Source: Chthoniobacterales bacterium (GTDB lineage: Bacteria > Verrucomicrobiota > Verrucomicrobiia > Chthoniobacterales > UBA6821). From it: a stretch of DNA of 32,663 bases. Shown here piece by piece: positions 15,826-25,503 of the stretch (within the stretch, counting starts at the first letter, position 1; each line of letters starts with the position of its first letter). The stretch covers positions 1 to 32,663 of the forward strand of contig JAPJNA010000038.1 in assembly GCA_026461395.1 (NCBI GenBank), given 5' to 3'. Below the pieces are notes generated by a model. That model was given only the letters and a program-made list of their open reading frames with translations, was not told the origin of the DNA and searched no databases. Position numbers and translations under genes: made by a program.

Positions 15826-17976
15826 TTAGTTTTTCTGGTCGAGAACCGCGGCCAATACTTGGGCCGGGACCTGTTCGAAGTGTGATGGCTCCATGGAGTA
15901 GGAAGCGCGTCCCTTGGAGAGTGAGCGGATGGAAGTTGCGTACCCGAACATTTCGGACAGTGGAACCTCTGCGTTGACGCTGGTGACGATCGTCTTAGTC
16001 TCGATCGACATGATCTTTCCGCGGCGACGGTTGAGATCGCCCATGATGTCGCCCTGATACTCCTCAGGAGTTACTGCCTCGACCTTCATGATCGGCTCGA
16101 GCAGGATTGACTTTGCATTCTTGAGACCATCCTTGAGCGCGAAGATAGCCGCCATCTTGAAGGCCATTTCGTTGGAATCCACGTCATGGTACGATCCGTC
16201 CACAATCTCAACATGGATATCGATCACAGGGTAGCCTCCGACAATACCGTTCAGCGCGGCCTCGTTAAGACCCTTGATGACTGCGGGGATGAAATCTTTC
16301 GGAATGGAACCACCGACGGTCTTGTTCTCGATCGTCACGCCCTTGCCCTTTTCATTCGGGGCGATTTTGATGACCACATGGCCGTATTGACCGCGTCCAC
16401 CTGACTGCTTTACCAGTTTACCCTCGCCGCCTGCCGAGTTGAGAATCGTCTCTTTATAGGCGATTTGAGGCTTGCCTGAGTTGGCCTCAACCTTGAACTC
16501 ACGCAGCATGCGGTCACGGATGATCTCAAGATGCAACTCACCCATACCAGCAATGATGGTCTGACCGGTCTCCTCATCAGTGAAGACGCGGAAGGTCGGA
16601 TCCTCTTCGGAGAGACGTTGAAGCGCAGTGCCCATCTTCTCCTGGTCGGCCTTGGTCTTAGGCTCGATGGACATTGAAATAACGGGATCAGGGAAAGAAG
16701 GAGGCTCGAGGGCAATCGGTTCATCCTCGGTGCACAGAGTGTCACCTGTCGTGATATTACGGATACCGACAATGGCGGCGATATCACCCGAGTAGCAGGT
16801 GTCAATATCTTCGCGCTTATCAGCCTGGATCTGGATGAGTCGGCTAATACGCTCGCGCTTACCGGTGCGTGGGTTCAAAACCGTGTCGCCTTTGCTTAAT
16901 TTGCCTGAGTAGACACGGAAGAAAACGAGCTTTCCAACGAATGGATCACTCCAAAGCTTAAAGGCGAGTGAGCAGAAAGGGGCGTTGTCATCAGTGACAG
17001 CAAACTTGTCCTTGCCATTATCAGGATCCATTCCCTTGGCGGGAGGGATGTCGATCGGACTCGGAAGATAATCGACAACGGCATCGAGAAGGTACTGGAC
17101 ACCCTTGTTCTTGAAGGCCGATCCCCCGGCAACAGGCACAAATCGGTTGGCCGTCGTCTGGCGACGAATAGCCCTCTTCAGTATCTCCTTTGTGACGGGT
17201 TTCTCTTCAAGGAAAAGCGTTCCGACTTCCTCGTCAAGGTCGGTCATCTGGGAAACCAGGTCCTCGTAGGCAGACTCGGCGAGATCCTTCAGTTCTGCAG
17301 GGATCTCGGCGATCGTGTAATTAGAACCCATGCTAGCGTCATCTGCGTAGATGACGGCTTTTTGGTTCACCACGTCTATCTGGCCCTGAAGATGATCCTC
17401 GGCACCGATCGGAATAAGGATCGGCCAGGCATTGGCACCCAGTTTGTTGCGCATGTCGTTGACGGCATTCGCAAAATTTGCCCCCGTGCGGTCCATCTTG
17501 TTGACGAAAGCGATGCGAGGAACGTTGTACTTGTTGGCTTGGCGCCAGACAGTCTCGGACTGTGGCTGAACACCGGCAACTCCGCAGAACACGGCGATGG
17601 CACCGTCAAGCACACGCAACGAACGCTCCACCTCAGCCGTGAAATCCACGTGGCCTGGCGTGTCGATGATATTAACGCGCATCTTGATGTCGTCGAACAG
17701 CTTCACAACACCTTCCTGCTTGATCTGGTTCCAGCTGCAAGTCGTGGCTGCGGAGGTAATTGTAATACCGCGCTCGCGCTCCTGCTCCATCCAATCGGTA
17801 GCAGTGGTCCCCTCGTGCACTTCGCCGATCTTGTGAATCATGCCGGTGTAGAAGAGAACGCGCTCGGTCAATGTCGTCTTGCCGGCATCGATGTGCGCGC
17901 AGATTCCGATATTGCGGGTGCGCTCCAGCGGGAAGGCGCGATCCGGTGAGTTCGGATTGGCTGTTTCGGTACTCAT
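15826..17976 (-). CDS. fusA: Elongation factor G
   Basis: GTPase that drives ribosomal translocation. At 716 residues it is full length. The G domain shows [10 protein letters not shown] (27-36), the effector [16 protein letters not shown] (105-112) and NKMD (159-162). The later domains contain the expected motifs, including the tip region of domain IV and the domain V end [20 protein letters not shown]. The ATG at 17976 is preferred; the reading frame runs further upstream into rpsG but that part has no family similarity. It starts 34 bases after rpsG. No Shine-Dalgarno is visible before it. Confidence 0.97.
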   Translation of the reverse strand: MSTETANPNSPDRAFPLERTRNIGICAHIDAGKTTLTERVLFYTGMIHKIGEVHEGTTATDWMEQERERGITITSAATTCSWNQIKQEGVVKLFDDIKMRVNIIDTPGHVDFTAEVERSLRVLDGAIAVFCGVAGVQPQSETVWRQANKYNVPRIAFVNKMDRTGANFANAVNDMRNKLGANAWPILIPIGAEDHLQGQIDVVNQKAVIYADDASMGSNYTIAEIPAELKDLAESAYEDLVSQMTDLDEEVGTLFLEEKPVTKEILKRAIRRQTTANRFVPVAGGSAFKNKGVQYLLDAVVDYLPSPIDIPPAKGMDPDNGKDKFAVTDDNAPFCSLAFKLWSDPFVGKLVFFRVYSGKLSKGDTVLNPRTGKRERISRLIQIQADKREDIDTCYSGDIAAIVGIRNITTGDTLCTEDEPIALEPPSFPDPVISMSIEPKTKADQEKMGTALQRLSEEDPTFRVFTDEETGQTIIAGMGELHLEIIRDRMLREFKVEANSGKPQIAYKETILNSAGGEGKLVKQSGGRGQYGHVVIKIAPNEKGKGVTIENKTVGGSIPKDFIPAVIKGLNEAALNGIVGGYPVIDIHVEIVDGSYHDVDSNEMAFKMAAIFALKDGLKNAKSILLEPIMKVEAVTPEEYQGDIMGDLNRRRGKIMSIETKTIVTSVNAEVPLSEMFGYATSIRSLSKGRASYSMEPSHFEQVPAQVLAAVLDQKN

Positions 17977-18010
17977 TGAAGTGATTGGATAAAGAACAAT
18001 AGGACTGGGA

Positions 18011-18484
18011 CTACCAGCGGAAGTGGGCGAAGGCGCGGTTGGCCTGTGCCATTTTGTGAAGATCGTCCCGTTTTTTAATAGCGGCACCCTGATTGGCGGC
18101 GGCTTCCTTGAGTTCAGAGGCAAGGGCCTTCGACATCGGGACGCTCTTGCGTTTGCTTGCAAAACCAACGATCCAGCGCATCGCAAGTGCAAGTTGACGA
18201 TCGGCTGGAACTTCCATCGGAACTTGGTAAGTGGCTCCGCCTACGCGGCGGCTCTTAACCTCAAGACGGGGGCGAGCGTTGTCCATGGCCTTCTGAAGAA
18301 CATCAAGCGGATCAACCGCCTCGGTGCCATCACGGGTGCTCTCAATAGCTGTGTAAACAATACGTTCCGCAAGGGAACGTTTGCCTCCGCGCATGACGGT
18401 GGTGATAAGGCGGGCAACCAGCGGACTGGCGTAACGGAGATCACGCTTGACCTCTTTTGTGATGACGCGTTTGCGGCGGGACAT
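18011..18484 (-). CDS. rpsG: 30S ribosomal protein S7
   Basis: Organises the 30S head; in E. coli it represses the str operon. At 157 residues it contains [20 protein letters not shown], then [19 protein letters not shown], the motif [20 protein letters not shown] and [11 protein letters not shown]. It ends [12 protein letters not shown], the typical C-terminus. It lies 30 bases after rpsL. Confidence 0.97.
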   Translation of the reverse strand: MSRRKRVITKEVKRDLRYASPLVARLITTVMRGGKRSLAERIVYTAIESTRDGTEAVDPLDVLQKAMDNARPRLEVKSRRVGGATYQVPMEVPADRQLALAMRWIVGFASKRKSVPMSKALASELKEAAANQGAAIKKRDDLHKMAQANRAFAHFRW

Positions 18485-18514
18485 GGTAAAGAAAAGTTGG
18501 AGTGTTGTTCGAGA

Positions 18515-18922
18515 TTACTTCTTTTTCTTGCCGGTCTTGGCTTCTTCACCTGGCTTGGGGCGCTTGGCTCCGTACTTGGAGCGTCCACGACGGCGACCGT
18601 CTACGCCAAGGCAATCGAGACTGCCGCGAACGATATGATACCGAACTCCGGGGAGATCCTTCACACGGCCTCCGCGTACGAGCACGATTGAGTGCTCCTG
18701 AAGATTATGTCCCTCACCGCCGATGTAGGCGATCACTTCCTGGCCATTGGTGAGGCGAACCTTGGCAACCTTACGAAGGGCTGAGTTCGGCTTCTTGGGG
18801 GTTCGGGTCATCACCTGCACGCAGACGCCACGACGCTGGGGACAATTCACGAGGGCAGGTGATTTGGATTTCACCTTGACCTGTTCGCGGCCCTTACGGA
18901 CGAGTTGGTTGATGGTTGGCAT
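18515..18922 (-). CDS. rpsL: 30S ribosomal protein S12
   Basis: Decoding-center protein. The 135 residues begin [20 protein letters not shown]. The decoding motif [15 protein letters not shown] and the loop [14 protein letters not shown] carry lysines at the two positions whose mutation gives streptomycin resistance in other bacteria, so this is the sensitive-type sequence. The C-terminus is basic ([18 protein letters not shown]). I chose the ATG at 18922; upstream codons to 19012 are not conserved. It is the first gene of the run. Confidence 0.97.
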   Translation of the reverse strand: MPTINQLVRKGREQVKVKSKSPALVNCPQRRGVCVQVMTRTPKKPNSALRKVAKVRLTNGQEVIAYIGGEGHNLQEHSIVLVRGGRVKDLPGVRYHIVRGSLDCLGVDGRRRGRSKYGAKRPKPGEEAKTGKKKK

Positions 18923-19299
18923 TGTTAAAAAATGAGTGATCCCAATGCTTCTTCGATTGCCGTTCAGCAAAACCATCCTCGTGTTTGTAAAGGAACTGGT
19001 CCGCGTCACCACAGAGTCTTTAAGAACTCCGAAGAAGTCGGGAGGTGGGAAAGTAGGGAAACCACGTGAATCTGCAAGAAGATTTTATCATTTCGTCACA
19101 GATATTTTCATCGGGAGCAATGAGCCAAAGGATTAGCTCACCCCAACTGCGATCCCTTGGTGTAGAATTTTCCGCCTGTTTTCATTCCTCACACCAGTAT
19201 TAGGTGCAGGGCGCAGAAGGCATCTGAGATCAGCGTTCAGGCCGCTGAAGGCTTATAATATCTATGCGGAATAGAGATGAAAGTCAGTGTATTGCACTG
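18923..19299 (-). promoter_or_regulatory. Leader and promoter region of the ribosomal run; no gene seen
   Basis: The 377-base gap between rpsL and the DCC-family gene holds no convincing gene. On the minus strand a candidate promoter has TTGCAG (19077-19072) and TACTTT 16 bases downstream. A small hairpin with CTCC/GGAG arms is at 19027-19044, in the probable 5' leader. A CAGCG/CGCTG inverted repeat is at 19231-19247, and a CAGTG/CACTG hairpin at 19285-19299 directly follows the DCC-family stop. These are visual matches only. Confidence 0.4.
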
Positions 19300-19695
19300 T
19301 CATTTATAGCGCTCATGCGGTAGTCGGCATATCATTTTCGAGAGCGCCGCCCGACGTTCCGCCACCCGCTGGTAGCCCCAGTCGCTGAGGATGCGAAAAA
19401 GTGACACCCGTTGATAGATGCTCCACGCCACGTTGCCCGGGAAATTACCGCAGAGTGCCATCATTCTGAAGACAGCATCGGCTCCCCGCCTGATCCGCCC
19501 ATCCACCTCAATCAGGTGAACTGCACCCATCGGTCGGTCTGAGGGAAATCCATAAGCCTCCCCCGCTCCGTCCTGCACAGGTGAAAACTCCAGACGGCCA
19601 TTCCCTGCAATTATCCAACGACGCATCGAGGAGGTACAAAAACCGCACTCTCCATCATAGAGAACCAGAGGCAGGGGGCGTGGCGGTATACTCAT
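19300..19695 (-). CDS. DCC-family thiol-disulfide oxidoreductase-like protein (DUF393)
   Basis: The 131-residue protein begins with a basic/proline-rich start and then VLYDGECGFCTSSMRRWI. The motif DGxCxxC (here Cys17 and Cys20) is the hallmark of the DCC family (DUF393), small thioredoxin-like proteins of uncertain substrate. After it come a short strand with FSPVQD and GAVHLIEVDGRIRRGADAVF. The C-terminal half is typical of the family. No signal peptide is seen, so it is probably cytoplasmic or membrane-associated. It is divergent from ilvD and separated by 136 bases. The function is not known. Confidence 0.85.
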   Translation of the reverse strand: MSIPPRPLPLVLYDGECGFCTSSMRRWIIAGNGRLEFSPVQDGAGEAYGFPSDRPMGAVHLIEVDGRIRRGADAVFRMMALCGNFPGNVAWSIYQRVSLFRILSDWGYQRVAERRAALSKMICRLPHERYK

Positions 19696-19831
19696 GGGAA
19701 TATCTTATCGTGACCCCAAAGAATCTCCGGTCAAATAGCATTGAAGCCATTGCCAAAAGAAATTTCCTCTTCTTCCAACCCTCATCGATGTTTTCTTTCT
19801 TCCCATCGTCTGCCTCTGCTAGCTTGCCATA
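19696..19831. promoter_or_regulatory. Divergent promoter region, DCC-family gene / ilvD
   Basis: This 136-base gap separates two genes that read away from each other, so it must hold a promoter for each. For the minus gene a TTGACC and a CGATAA about 18 bases apart lie just before its start. For ilvD no clear -35/-10 pair was found. No attenuator or leader peptide rich in branched-chain amino-acid codons is visible. Confidence 0.35.
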
Positions 19832-21583
19832 ATGAGTTCTAACTCCCGTAAAAAATCCCCCAACGCATCCAATACATCTGCCAAGGCCGCGAAAAAGATT
19901 ACCTCCCTGGAGCGAGCCCATTCATCCCTCCTTCTCGACGGACCGAGTCGTGCCGCAAGCCGCGCCATGCTCTATCCGGTAGGATTCAGTGACAAAGATT
20001 TTGCCAAGTCGATCGTCGGTATCGCCTCGACCTGGAGCATGGTCACTCCGTGTAACATGCACATCGACGCACTCGCGCGCGAGTCCTCACTCGGCGTCGA
20101 CAAGGCTGGAGGGAAAGCAATTATCTTCAATACCATCACGATCTCAGACGGCATCTCCATGGGCACCGAGGGGATGAAATACTCCCTTGTCTCCCGCGAG
20201 GTCATCGCCGACTCGATCGAGACCGTGGCCGGCTGCCAAGGCTTCGACGGTCTTGTGGCCATCGGCGGCTGTGACAAGAACATGCCCGCCTGCATCATGG
20301 CCATCGCCCGACTCAATCGTCCGGCTGTCTTTGTCTATGGCGGCACCATCCTGCCCGGCTGCCTGAACGGCAAACTAGTGGATGTGGTCTCGGTCTTCGA
20401 AGCGGTCGGACAGGAAGCTGCTGGCGTGATCTCAGTCAAGGAGCGTAAGGCCGTCGAGTCGTGCGCAATTCCGGGGCCAGGTTCCTGCGGTGGCATGTAC
20501 ACGGCCAATACCATGGCATCTGCCATCGAGGCGATCGGCATGAGCCTCCCGAACAGTTCCGCCCAGGCGGCCGTCTCCTCACACAAGGTGCAGGATTGCC
20601 GCGACGCCGGAGCCGCTGTCCTCAACCTTCTCAAGAAAGGCATCCGCCCCCTTGACATCATGACCCGTGAGGCGTTTGAGAACGCCATTACCGTCGTGAT
20701 CGCCCTTGGCGGATCGACCAATGCGGTCCTCCACCTCCTCGCCATCGCCCACACGGCCGGCGTGAAGCTGACCATCGACGATTTCACCAAGATCGGCAAA
20801 CGGGTTCCCGTTCTCGCCGACCTCAAGCCGAGCGGCAAATACCTAATGTCCCAGCTCATTGAGATTGGCGGCATCGTCCCCTTGATGAAGGATCTACTGG
20901 CCGCGGGGCTCCTCCACGGCGACTGCATGACCGTCACCGGAAAGACACTCCGAGAGAACCTGGCCGCCTTCAAGCCCTACCCCAAGGGACAGCAGATCAT
21001 CCGCCCCATCTCCGACCCGATCAAAAAGGAGAGCCATCTCGTCATTCTCAAGGGAAACCTAGCCCCCGGTGGTGGCGTTGCCAAGATCTCAGGCAAGGAA
21101 GGTCTGCGCTTTGAAGGCAAAGCCCGAGTCTTCGACTCCGAGGAGAAAGCTCTCCAGGCCATTCTCGCCAAGAAGATCAGGAAAGGTGATGTCATCGTCA
21201 TCCGCTACGAGGGACCCAAGGGGGGGCCCGGCATGCGCGAGATGCTTTCCCCGACCAGTGCCGTGATGGGACTTGGACTCGGCAAGGATGTCGCCCTGAT
21301 CACAGACGGACGCTTCTCGGGAGGCACGCATGGATTTGTTGTCGGCCACATCACCCCAGAAGCCATCTCCGGCGGACCGATCGCCCTCGTCAAGGAGGGG
21401 GACATCATCACCATTGATGCCAGCAAGCGAACCCTCTCGAGCGACGTCACCGCCGCCGAACTCGCCAGGAGGAAGAAGACCTGGAAACAGCCGCCACCGC
21501 GCTACCGCCGTGGCGTTCTTGCCAAATACGCCGCCCATGTCACCGACGCTTCCCACGGAGCCGTGACCGATGACGGACTCTAA
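19832..21583 (+). CDS. ilvD: Dihydroxy-acid dehydratase
   Basis: Dehydrates 2,3-dihydroxy-isovalerate and its methyl homologue in valine, leucine and isoleucine synthesis; also feeds pantothenate. The iron-sulfur cysteines are Cys74 (in TPCNMH), Cys147 ([10 protein letters not shown]) and Cys219 ([13 protein letters not shown]), all present. The substrate/Mg region [15 protein letters not shown] is also intact. At 583 residues it has a short unconserved basic N-terminus and is otherwise family-length. It stands alone, not in an ilv operon. It converges on ppk2 with a 6-base gap. Confidence 0.97.
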   Translation: MSSNSRKKSPNASNTSAKAAKKITSLERAHSSLLLDGPSRAASRAMLYPVGFSDKDFAKSIVGIASTWSMVTPCNMHIDALARESSLGVDKAGGKAIIFNTITISDGISMGTEGMKYSLVSREVIADSIETVAGCQGFDGLVAIGGCDKNMPACIMAIARLNRPAVFVYGGTILPGCLNGKLVDVVSVFEAVGQEAAGVISVKERKAVESCAIPGPGSCGGMYTANTMASAIEAIGMSLPNSSAQAAVSSHKVQDCRDAGAAVLNLLKKGIRPLDIMTREAFENAITVVIALGGSTNAVLHLLAIAHTAGVKLTIDDFTKIGKRVPVLADLKPSGKYLMSQLIEIGGIVPLMKDLLAAGLLHGDCMTVTGKTLRENLAAFKPYPKGQQIIRPISDPIKKESHLVILKGNLAPGGGVAKISGKEGLRFEGKARVFDSEEKALQAILAKKIRKGDVIVIRYEGPKGGPGMREMLSPTSAVMGLGLGKDVALITDGRFSGGTHGFVVGHITPEAISGGPIALVKEGDIITIDASKRTLSSDVTAAELARRKKTWKQPPPRYRRGVLAKYAAHVTDASHGAVTDDGL

Positions 21584-21589
21584 AACAGA

Positions 21590-22333
21590 CTAAACCCCGA
21601 GTTTCGCCTCGGGGAACTCCTTGGCGACCGACTCGAAGACGGTCTTGGCAAACTGGACCCGAGCATACCACTTGTAGTCTCCGGCTATGAGCGTCCAGGG
21701 AGCAAACTTCGTCGAGGTTTTCTGAAACATGATTTCGGCCGCCTCGTTGTGCTGCCTCCACTTGCGGCGGTTGCGCCAGTCCTCATCGTTGATTTTCCAG
21801 TGCTTGTAGGGATCGGCCTGACGCTCCTTGAAACGTTTGAGTTGCTCTGCCTTCGAGACCTGAAGGAAGAGTTTGATCATGATCGCCCCACCCTCGACTA
21901 GGGTCTGCTCAAAATCGTTGATCTCGCGATAAGCCCTCGACCATTCATCCTTGGATGCGAACCCCTCAACTCTTTCCACCAGTACACGCCCGTACCAAGA
22001 TCGATCAAACACGACCAATTCTCCGACCGGAGGAGTCTTATTCCAAAAGCGCCACATATAATGGTGACGATACTCCTCGGCTGTCGGTTTCTGGGTGGAG
22101 TAAACACGCACAAGACGCGGATCAAGACGCTCCAGCGTGCGCTTGATAGCACCACCCTTCCCGGCGGCATCAGGTCCCTCAAGCACAATGATGACTGTGC
22201 GTTTGCTCTCCTTGAGTCGCAGCTGGAGATTCAGCAATCCAAGTTGATACTTTTTGAGATCGCGCGCGTATGACTCCTTAGTGATCTGCTTGTTCTGGTC
22301 AAGTTGATCGAGTTTGAGGGTCTTGAAGTTCAT
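21590..22333 (-). CDS. ppk2: Polyphosphate kinase 2 family protein
   Basis: PPK2 enzymes transfer phosphate between polyphosphate and nucleoside di- or monophosphates. The 247-residue single-domain protein has Walker A GPDAAGKGG at 53-61, the lid segment with RRNRRKWRQ-like basic residues (RNRRKWRQHNEA) and VVFDRSWYGRVLVERVEG near 107. All are family hallmarks. The subclass (ADP- or AMP-directed) cannot be set from sequence alone. It is the last gene of the minus cluster, 81 bases after the DsbD-like gene. Confidence 0.9.
   Translation of the reverse strand: MNFKTLKLDQLDQNKQITKESYARDLKKYQLGLLNLQLRLKESKRTVIIVLEGPDAAGKGGAIKRTLERLDPRLVRVYSTQKPTAEEYRHHYMWRFWNKTPPVGELVVFDRSWYGRVLVERVEGFASKDEWSRAYREINDFEQTLVEGGAIMIKLFLQVSKAEQLKRFKERQADPYKHWKINDEDWRNRRKWRQHNEAAEIMFQKTSTKFAPWTLIAGDYKWYARVQFAKTVFESVAKEFPEAKLGV
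21595..21614. other. Hairpin between ilvD and ppk2 3' ends
   Basis: CCCCGAG (21595-21601) pairs with CTCGGGG (21608-21614) over a 6-base loop. It is inside the last codons of ppk2 and just after the ilvD stop. There is no T-run on the ilvD side, so it is a weak candidate terminator or a coincidence of coding. Confidence 0.35.
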
Positions 22334-22414
22334 GAAAAATGGATGTGGGAATATGGAATTGCTTGCCTACTCAATGATTCGCATCAGGAACTCAGGAAAA
22401 GAAAGACAGAAAGA

Positions 22415-24496
22415 TCATTTTATCAATGTATCGATGAGAATCTTCTCCCTGAGCAGTTCCGGAAGAACCATCGGTTCGCTTCCTTTTCCAGCAGGATAGA
22501 AAACCACGAGGGGAACTCCGACGCGATCGAATGACTTGAGCGCCGCCGTGATTGCCGGGTCTGCATTTGTCCAGTCTCCTTTCATTGCTATGATACCCTT
22601 CTCCTTGATGAGCTGCCTGACAGCAGGGACATTGATCGCTGCGCGTTCATTGAACTGGCAAGTCAGACACCAAGAGGCTGTGAAATCGAGAAACACAGGC
22701 TTTCCCTCGGCTCGGAGAGCAGTGAGGGCTTCCGGCGTGTAAGGAACCCATGCAATTCCATCTACGGCGCCGCTTGTCTTGAGCGTCGCGGGTTGTGTAA
22801 CCCTGATCCGTTGGGCGGTGAAAGCAATGGCGGCAAGGGCTAGAAGACCAATCAGCGAGAGATAGACTACACGGGCCCGCGAGCCCCCGACAGAAAGAAT
22901 CCCGAAGAGCCAAGCGCAGAATCCCAGGATTAGAAAGAGAGCCAACAGAATGAGAGCGGCTTCATTCCCACGCTGATTTTGCAGGACCCAGAGCAGCCAG
23001 AGATTGGTGGCAAGCAGAGGAAAACCCATGAACTGTTTCAAGCGTTCCATCCATACTCCCGGCTTGGGAATCCATTTTCTCCATCCCGGTTGTGCCGAGA
23101 GCAGTAGGTAGGGAAGAGACATGCCTAGTGCCACGGAGGCGAACATTGCCAGGATCACAAAGGAGCTCTGTCCAAAGGCAAAACCCAGCGCACTGCCGAG
23201 AAAGGGAGCCGTGCAGGGAGTCGCTAGAAGCGTGGCAAATAATCCCTGAAAGAAAGATCCTCCATATCCTTCACGACGCGCGGTATGATCCAGGGAAGTG
23301 GTGGCGCTGCCCGGGAGTGTAATCTCGAAGAGACCGAAGAGATTGAGAGCAAAGAGGAAGACAAGAACGCTGAGCCCAACGACAAAGAGAGGATTCTGAA
23401 ACTGGAAAGCTCCCCAGGTTACTTGAGATCCGCCAGCCTTTAGGGCGATTATCAACAGACCCAGTCCCAGGAACCAGATGAAGATCCCCGCGGCGAATGC
23501 AAGTCCATGGCGGAAGATACGCTTTGGAGACTCACCGGCCTGGGCTATGAAGCTAAAGATCTTCAGCGAGATAACCGGCAAGACACACGGCATCAGATTC
23601 AGGATCAACCCCCCGAGAAAGCCGGAGAAAAGAGCCGCAAGGAGTACAAAGAGCGATGCTTTATCCGCGTTTCCATCAGTGACTTGAAAATCATTATTAA
23701 GCATCCACCATCCCTTCCTTTGCCCGCCGTTCTGCTCCACAAGAAGCCCACGGAACGGAGCCGGCCCCTCCCAAGGAATCGAGAAGACCACAGCCGGCCC
23801 CTTGGCACCTTGGGAAGAAATCCGGGTCACATGCCCGACCGTCGTTCCTTCGGCAGGATCGGGATAGAATTCGTAGATTGCACCTACCTGACCTGTGAAG
23901 GAAACCAGCTTGGTGCCGTTCTTACCGGAAATGGAAACGGGGAAAGGGGGCTTTCCTGATAGGGGCCAATCACCCTTGGGAACAGAAGTTGATGCCCAAT
24001 CCAGATCGGTTGCCCATGTCGGTCCGGGCACTTGCAGAGCCACATCAGCCGATCCGGGAACGCAGAGTTCCTTGCAGGCAAGCCAGGAGAGCGATGCCTT
24101 CAGTTTAAAGATCTTATCTTTTGGGAGATCCTTTGGTGGAGTGATCGTTGCTCGCAGAAGCTGCTGCTTCTCGTAGCCGTACACAATCATGTCACCCGAT
24201 TCGGAGAACTGATGCGGAATCGCGAACTCGATGGGACCGGCCTTCCATCCCTCGGGGAGATACCATGTGACCTTGGGGGCAAGACCAGAGTCTCCCGGAT
24301 ACTGCCAGTAGGTGTGAAAACCGGGCTGAAGATCGAGCACTACCGTCGCCGTGAACGGCTTGCCTGCTTGAATCGGCACCGTCGCATCCGTCGCGATCCA
24401 CGCCTTCACCCCCTCGCCCGTACCGGCGAACAGGGTGTAGTGAGGAAGGAAAAACCCCGCCAGAACAAGACATAGAAACCTCTTCATGCCCTTCAT
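22415..24496 (-). CDS. dsbD: DsbD-like thiol:disulfide interchange protein
   Basis: Moves electrons from cytoplasmic thioredoxin to periplasmic proteins. At 693 residues it has an N-terminal signal peptide (about 1-25), a periplasmic beta domain (about 28-270) with the cysteine pair ACKELC (Cys141, Cys145), a membrane core of about eight helices (about 280-565) with MPCVLP (Cys304) and TPCTAP (Cys428), and a C-terminal thioredoxin-like domain with CLTC (Cys610, Cys613). All six redox cysteines are present. Its ATG overlaps the ABC gene stop by four bases (ATGA), so translation is coupled. It may serve cytochrome c or periplasmic disulfide handling; no substrate gene is next to it. Confidence 0.92.
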   Translation of the reverse strand: MKGMKRFLCLVLAGFFLPHYTLFAGTGEGVKAWIATDATVPIQAGKPFTATVVLDLQPGFHTYWQYPGDSGLAPKVTWYLPEGWKAGPIEFAIPHQFSESGDMIVYGYEKQQLLRATITPPKDLPKDKIFKLKASLSWLACKELCVPGSADVALQVPGPTWATDLDWASTSVPKGDWPLSGKPPFPVSISGKNGTKLVSFTGQVGAIYEFYPDPAEGTTVGHVTRISSQGAKGPAVVFSIPWEGPAPFRGLLVEQNGGQRKGWWMLNNDFQVTDGNADKASLFVLLAALFSGFLGGLILNLMPCVLPVISLKIFSFIAQAGESPKRIFRHGLAFAAGIFIWFLGLGLLIIALKAGGSQVTWGAFQFQNPLFVVGLSVLVFLFALNLFGLFEITLPGSATTSLDHTARREGYGGSFFQGLFATLLATPCTAPFLGSALGFAFGQSSFVILAMFASVALGMSLPYLLLSAQPGWRKWIPKPGVWMERLKQFMGFPLLATNLWLLWVLQNQRGNEAALILLALFLILGFCAWLFGILSVGGSRARVVYLSLIGLLALAAIAFTAQRIRVTQPATLKTSGAVDGIAWVPYTPEALTALRAEGKPVFLDFTASWCLTCQFNERAAINVPAVRQLIKEKGIIAMKGDWTNADPAITAALKSFDRVGVPLVVFYPAGKGSEPMVLPELLREKILIDTLIK

Positions 24497-25503
24497 GATA
24501 ATGACTCTAATCGATGTTCCTCCTGCTGTCTCCCAAAGACCCTTCGGATGACCTCCTCGATTGGCACCTCCTGCACCGAGAGGTCGATCACCTGACCACC
24601 CGAAAGAAGCGTCGTGCAGGCCTTCGGAACTTCGGCGCGGGGAACCTCCACCCTGATCGAAAGTGGATTTTGCTCAAGGACAACGCCCGGCGGCCTGAAT
24701 CCTTTGGGCAATGGAACACTGAAATCGGCCTCGATGATCTTGGTCGTGGTGAACCGACCGGCCACTTCCTCCAGCGATCCATCAAAGAAAATCCTACCAT
24801 GATCGATCAGGATCACCCGTTCGCAGAGCTCCTCGATATCCTGCATGTAATGGCTGGTGAGCAGTGTGACGACTTTGTTGCGACGGTTATACTCACGGAG
24901 AAACTCCCTAACCTTTTTCTGACTCATCACATCTAGACCGATCGTCGGCTCATCGAGGAAAAGGACTTTTGGGCGGTGCAGCAGGGCAGCTATTAACTCC
25001 ATCTTCATCCGCTCCCCGAGGCTCAGTTCCCTTACCATCACGCCCATCTTGTCGCGGACATCGAGTAGTTCGATTAGCTCCCCGACCGTCGAGTTGAATT
25101 CCTCTCGATCGATCCCGTAGATCGCTCGGTTTAGCTCCAGCGATTCACGTGCCGGAAGATCCCACCAGAGGGCATTCTTCTGACCCATCAGCAGAGCGAA
25201 CTGACGCTTGAGTTCGACGGGACGCTTGGAAGGGTTAAATCCGAGCACCGAGGCGCTTCCCGAGGTGGGCTGGAGCAGTCCCGAGAGCATCTTGAGTACC
25301 GTGGTTTTGCCGGCACCGTTAGGTCCGAGGAAGCCGACGAACTCACCTTCCCCAACGGAAAAGCTGACCCTGTCAGCGGCCTTTGTCTCGGTGTAGGTAC
25401 GGTGAAAGAGCCCACGCACAGCCCCCATCAGTCCCTCCTCTTTCCTATAGGTACGGAAGGCCTTCGTGAGATCTTTGACTTCAATGACAGGAGGATTATT
25501 CAT
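24493..25503 (-). CDS. ABC transporter ATP-binding protein, no adjacent permease
   Basis: The 336-residue ATPase has Walker A GPNGAGKTT (60-68), the Q-loop region with MGQKNALWWDLP, the signature LSLGERMKMEL and Walker B VLFLDEPTIGLD. The longer N-terminus and C-terminal extension match the COG4586-type exporter ATPases, which normally pair with two ABC-2-type permeases. No permease is in this window. The gene is between trmL and the DsbD-like gene with ATGA overlaps on both sides. The transported substrate is unknown; the permease may be encoded elsewhere. Confidence 0.9.
   Translation of the reverse strand: MNNPPVIEVKDLTKAFRTYRKEEGLMGAVRGLFHRTYTETKAADRVSFSVGEGEFVGFLGPNGAGKTTVLKMLSGLLQPTSGSASVLGFNPSKRPVELKRQFALLMGQKNALWWDLPARESLELNRAIYGIDREEFNSTVGELIELLDVRDKMGVMVRELSLGERMKMELIAALLHRPKVLFLDEPTIGLDVMSQKKVREFLREYNRRNKVVTLLTSHYMQDIEELCERVILIDHGRIFFDGSLEEVAGRFTTTKIIEADFSVPLPKGFRPPGVVLEQNPLSIRVEVPRAEVPKACTTLLSGGQVIDLSVQEVPIEEVIRRVFGRQQEEHRLESLS

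Noticed and set aside
17362-17949. Long plus-strand open frame opposite fusA
   Set aside because: It mirrors the highly conserved EF-G coding sequence and has no recognisable protein motif; a shadow frame.
17977-18192. Longer N-terminus for EF-G reaching into rpsG
   Set aside because: The added 72 residues have no family similarity and overlap rpsG; the ATG at 17976 gives the normal EF-G length.
18936-19136. Plus-strand open frame of 66 codons in the rpsL leader
   Set aside because: No family likeness and no ribosome site; it lies across the expected promoter and leader of the ribosomal run, so it is probably a chance frame.
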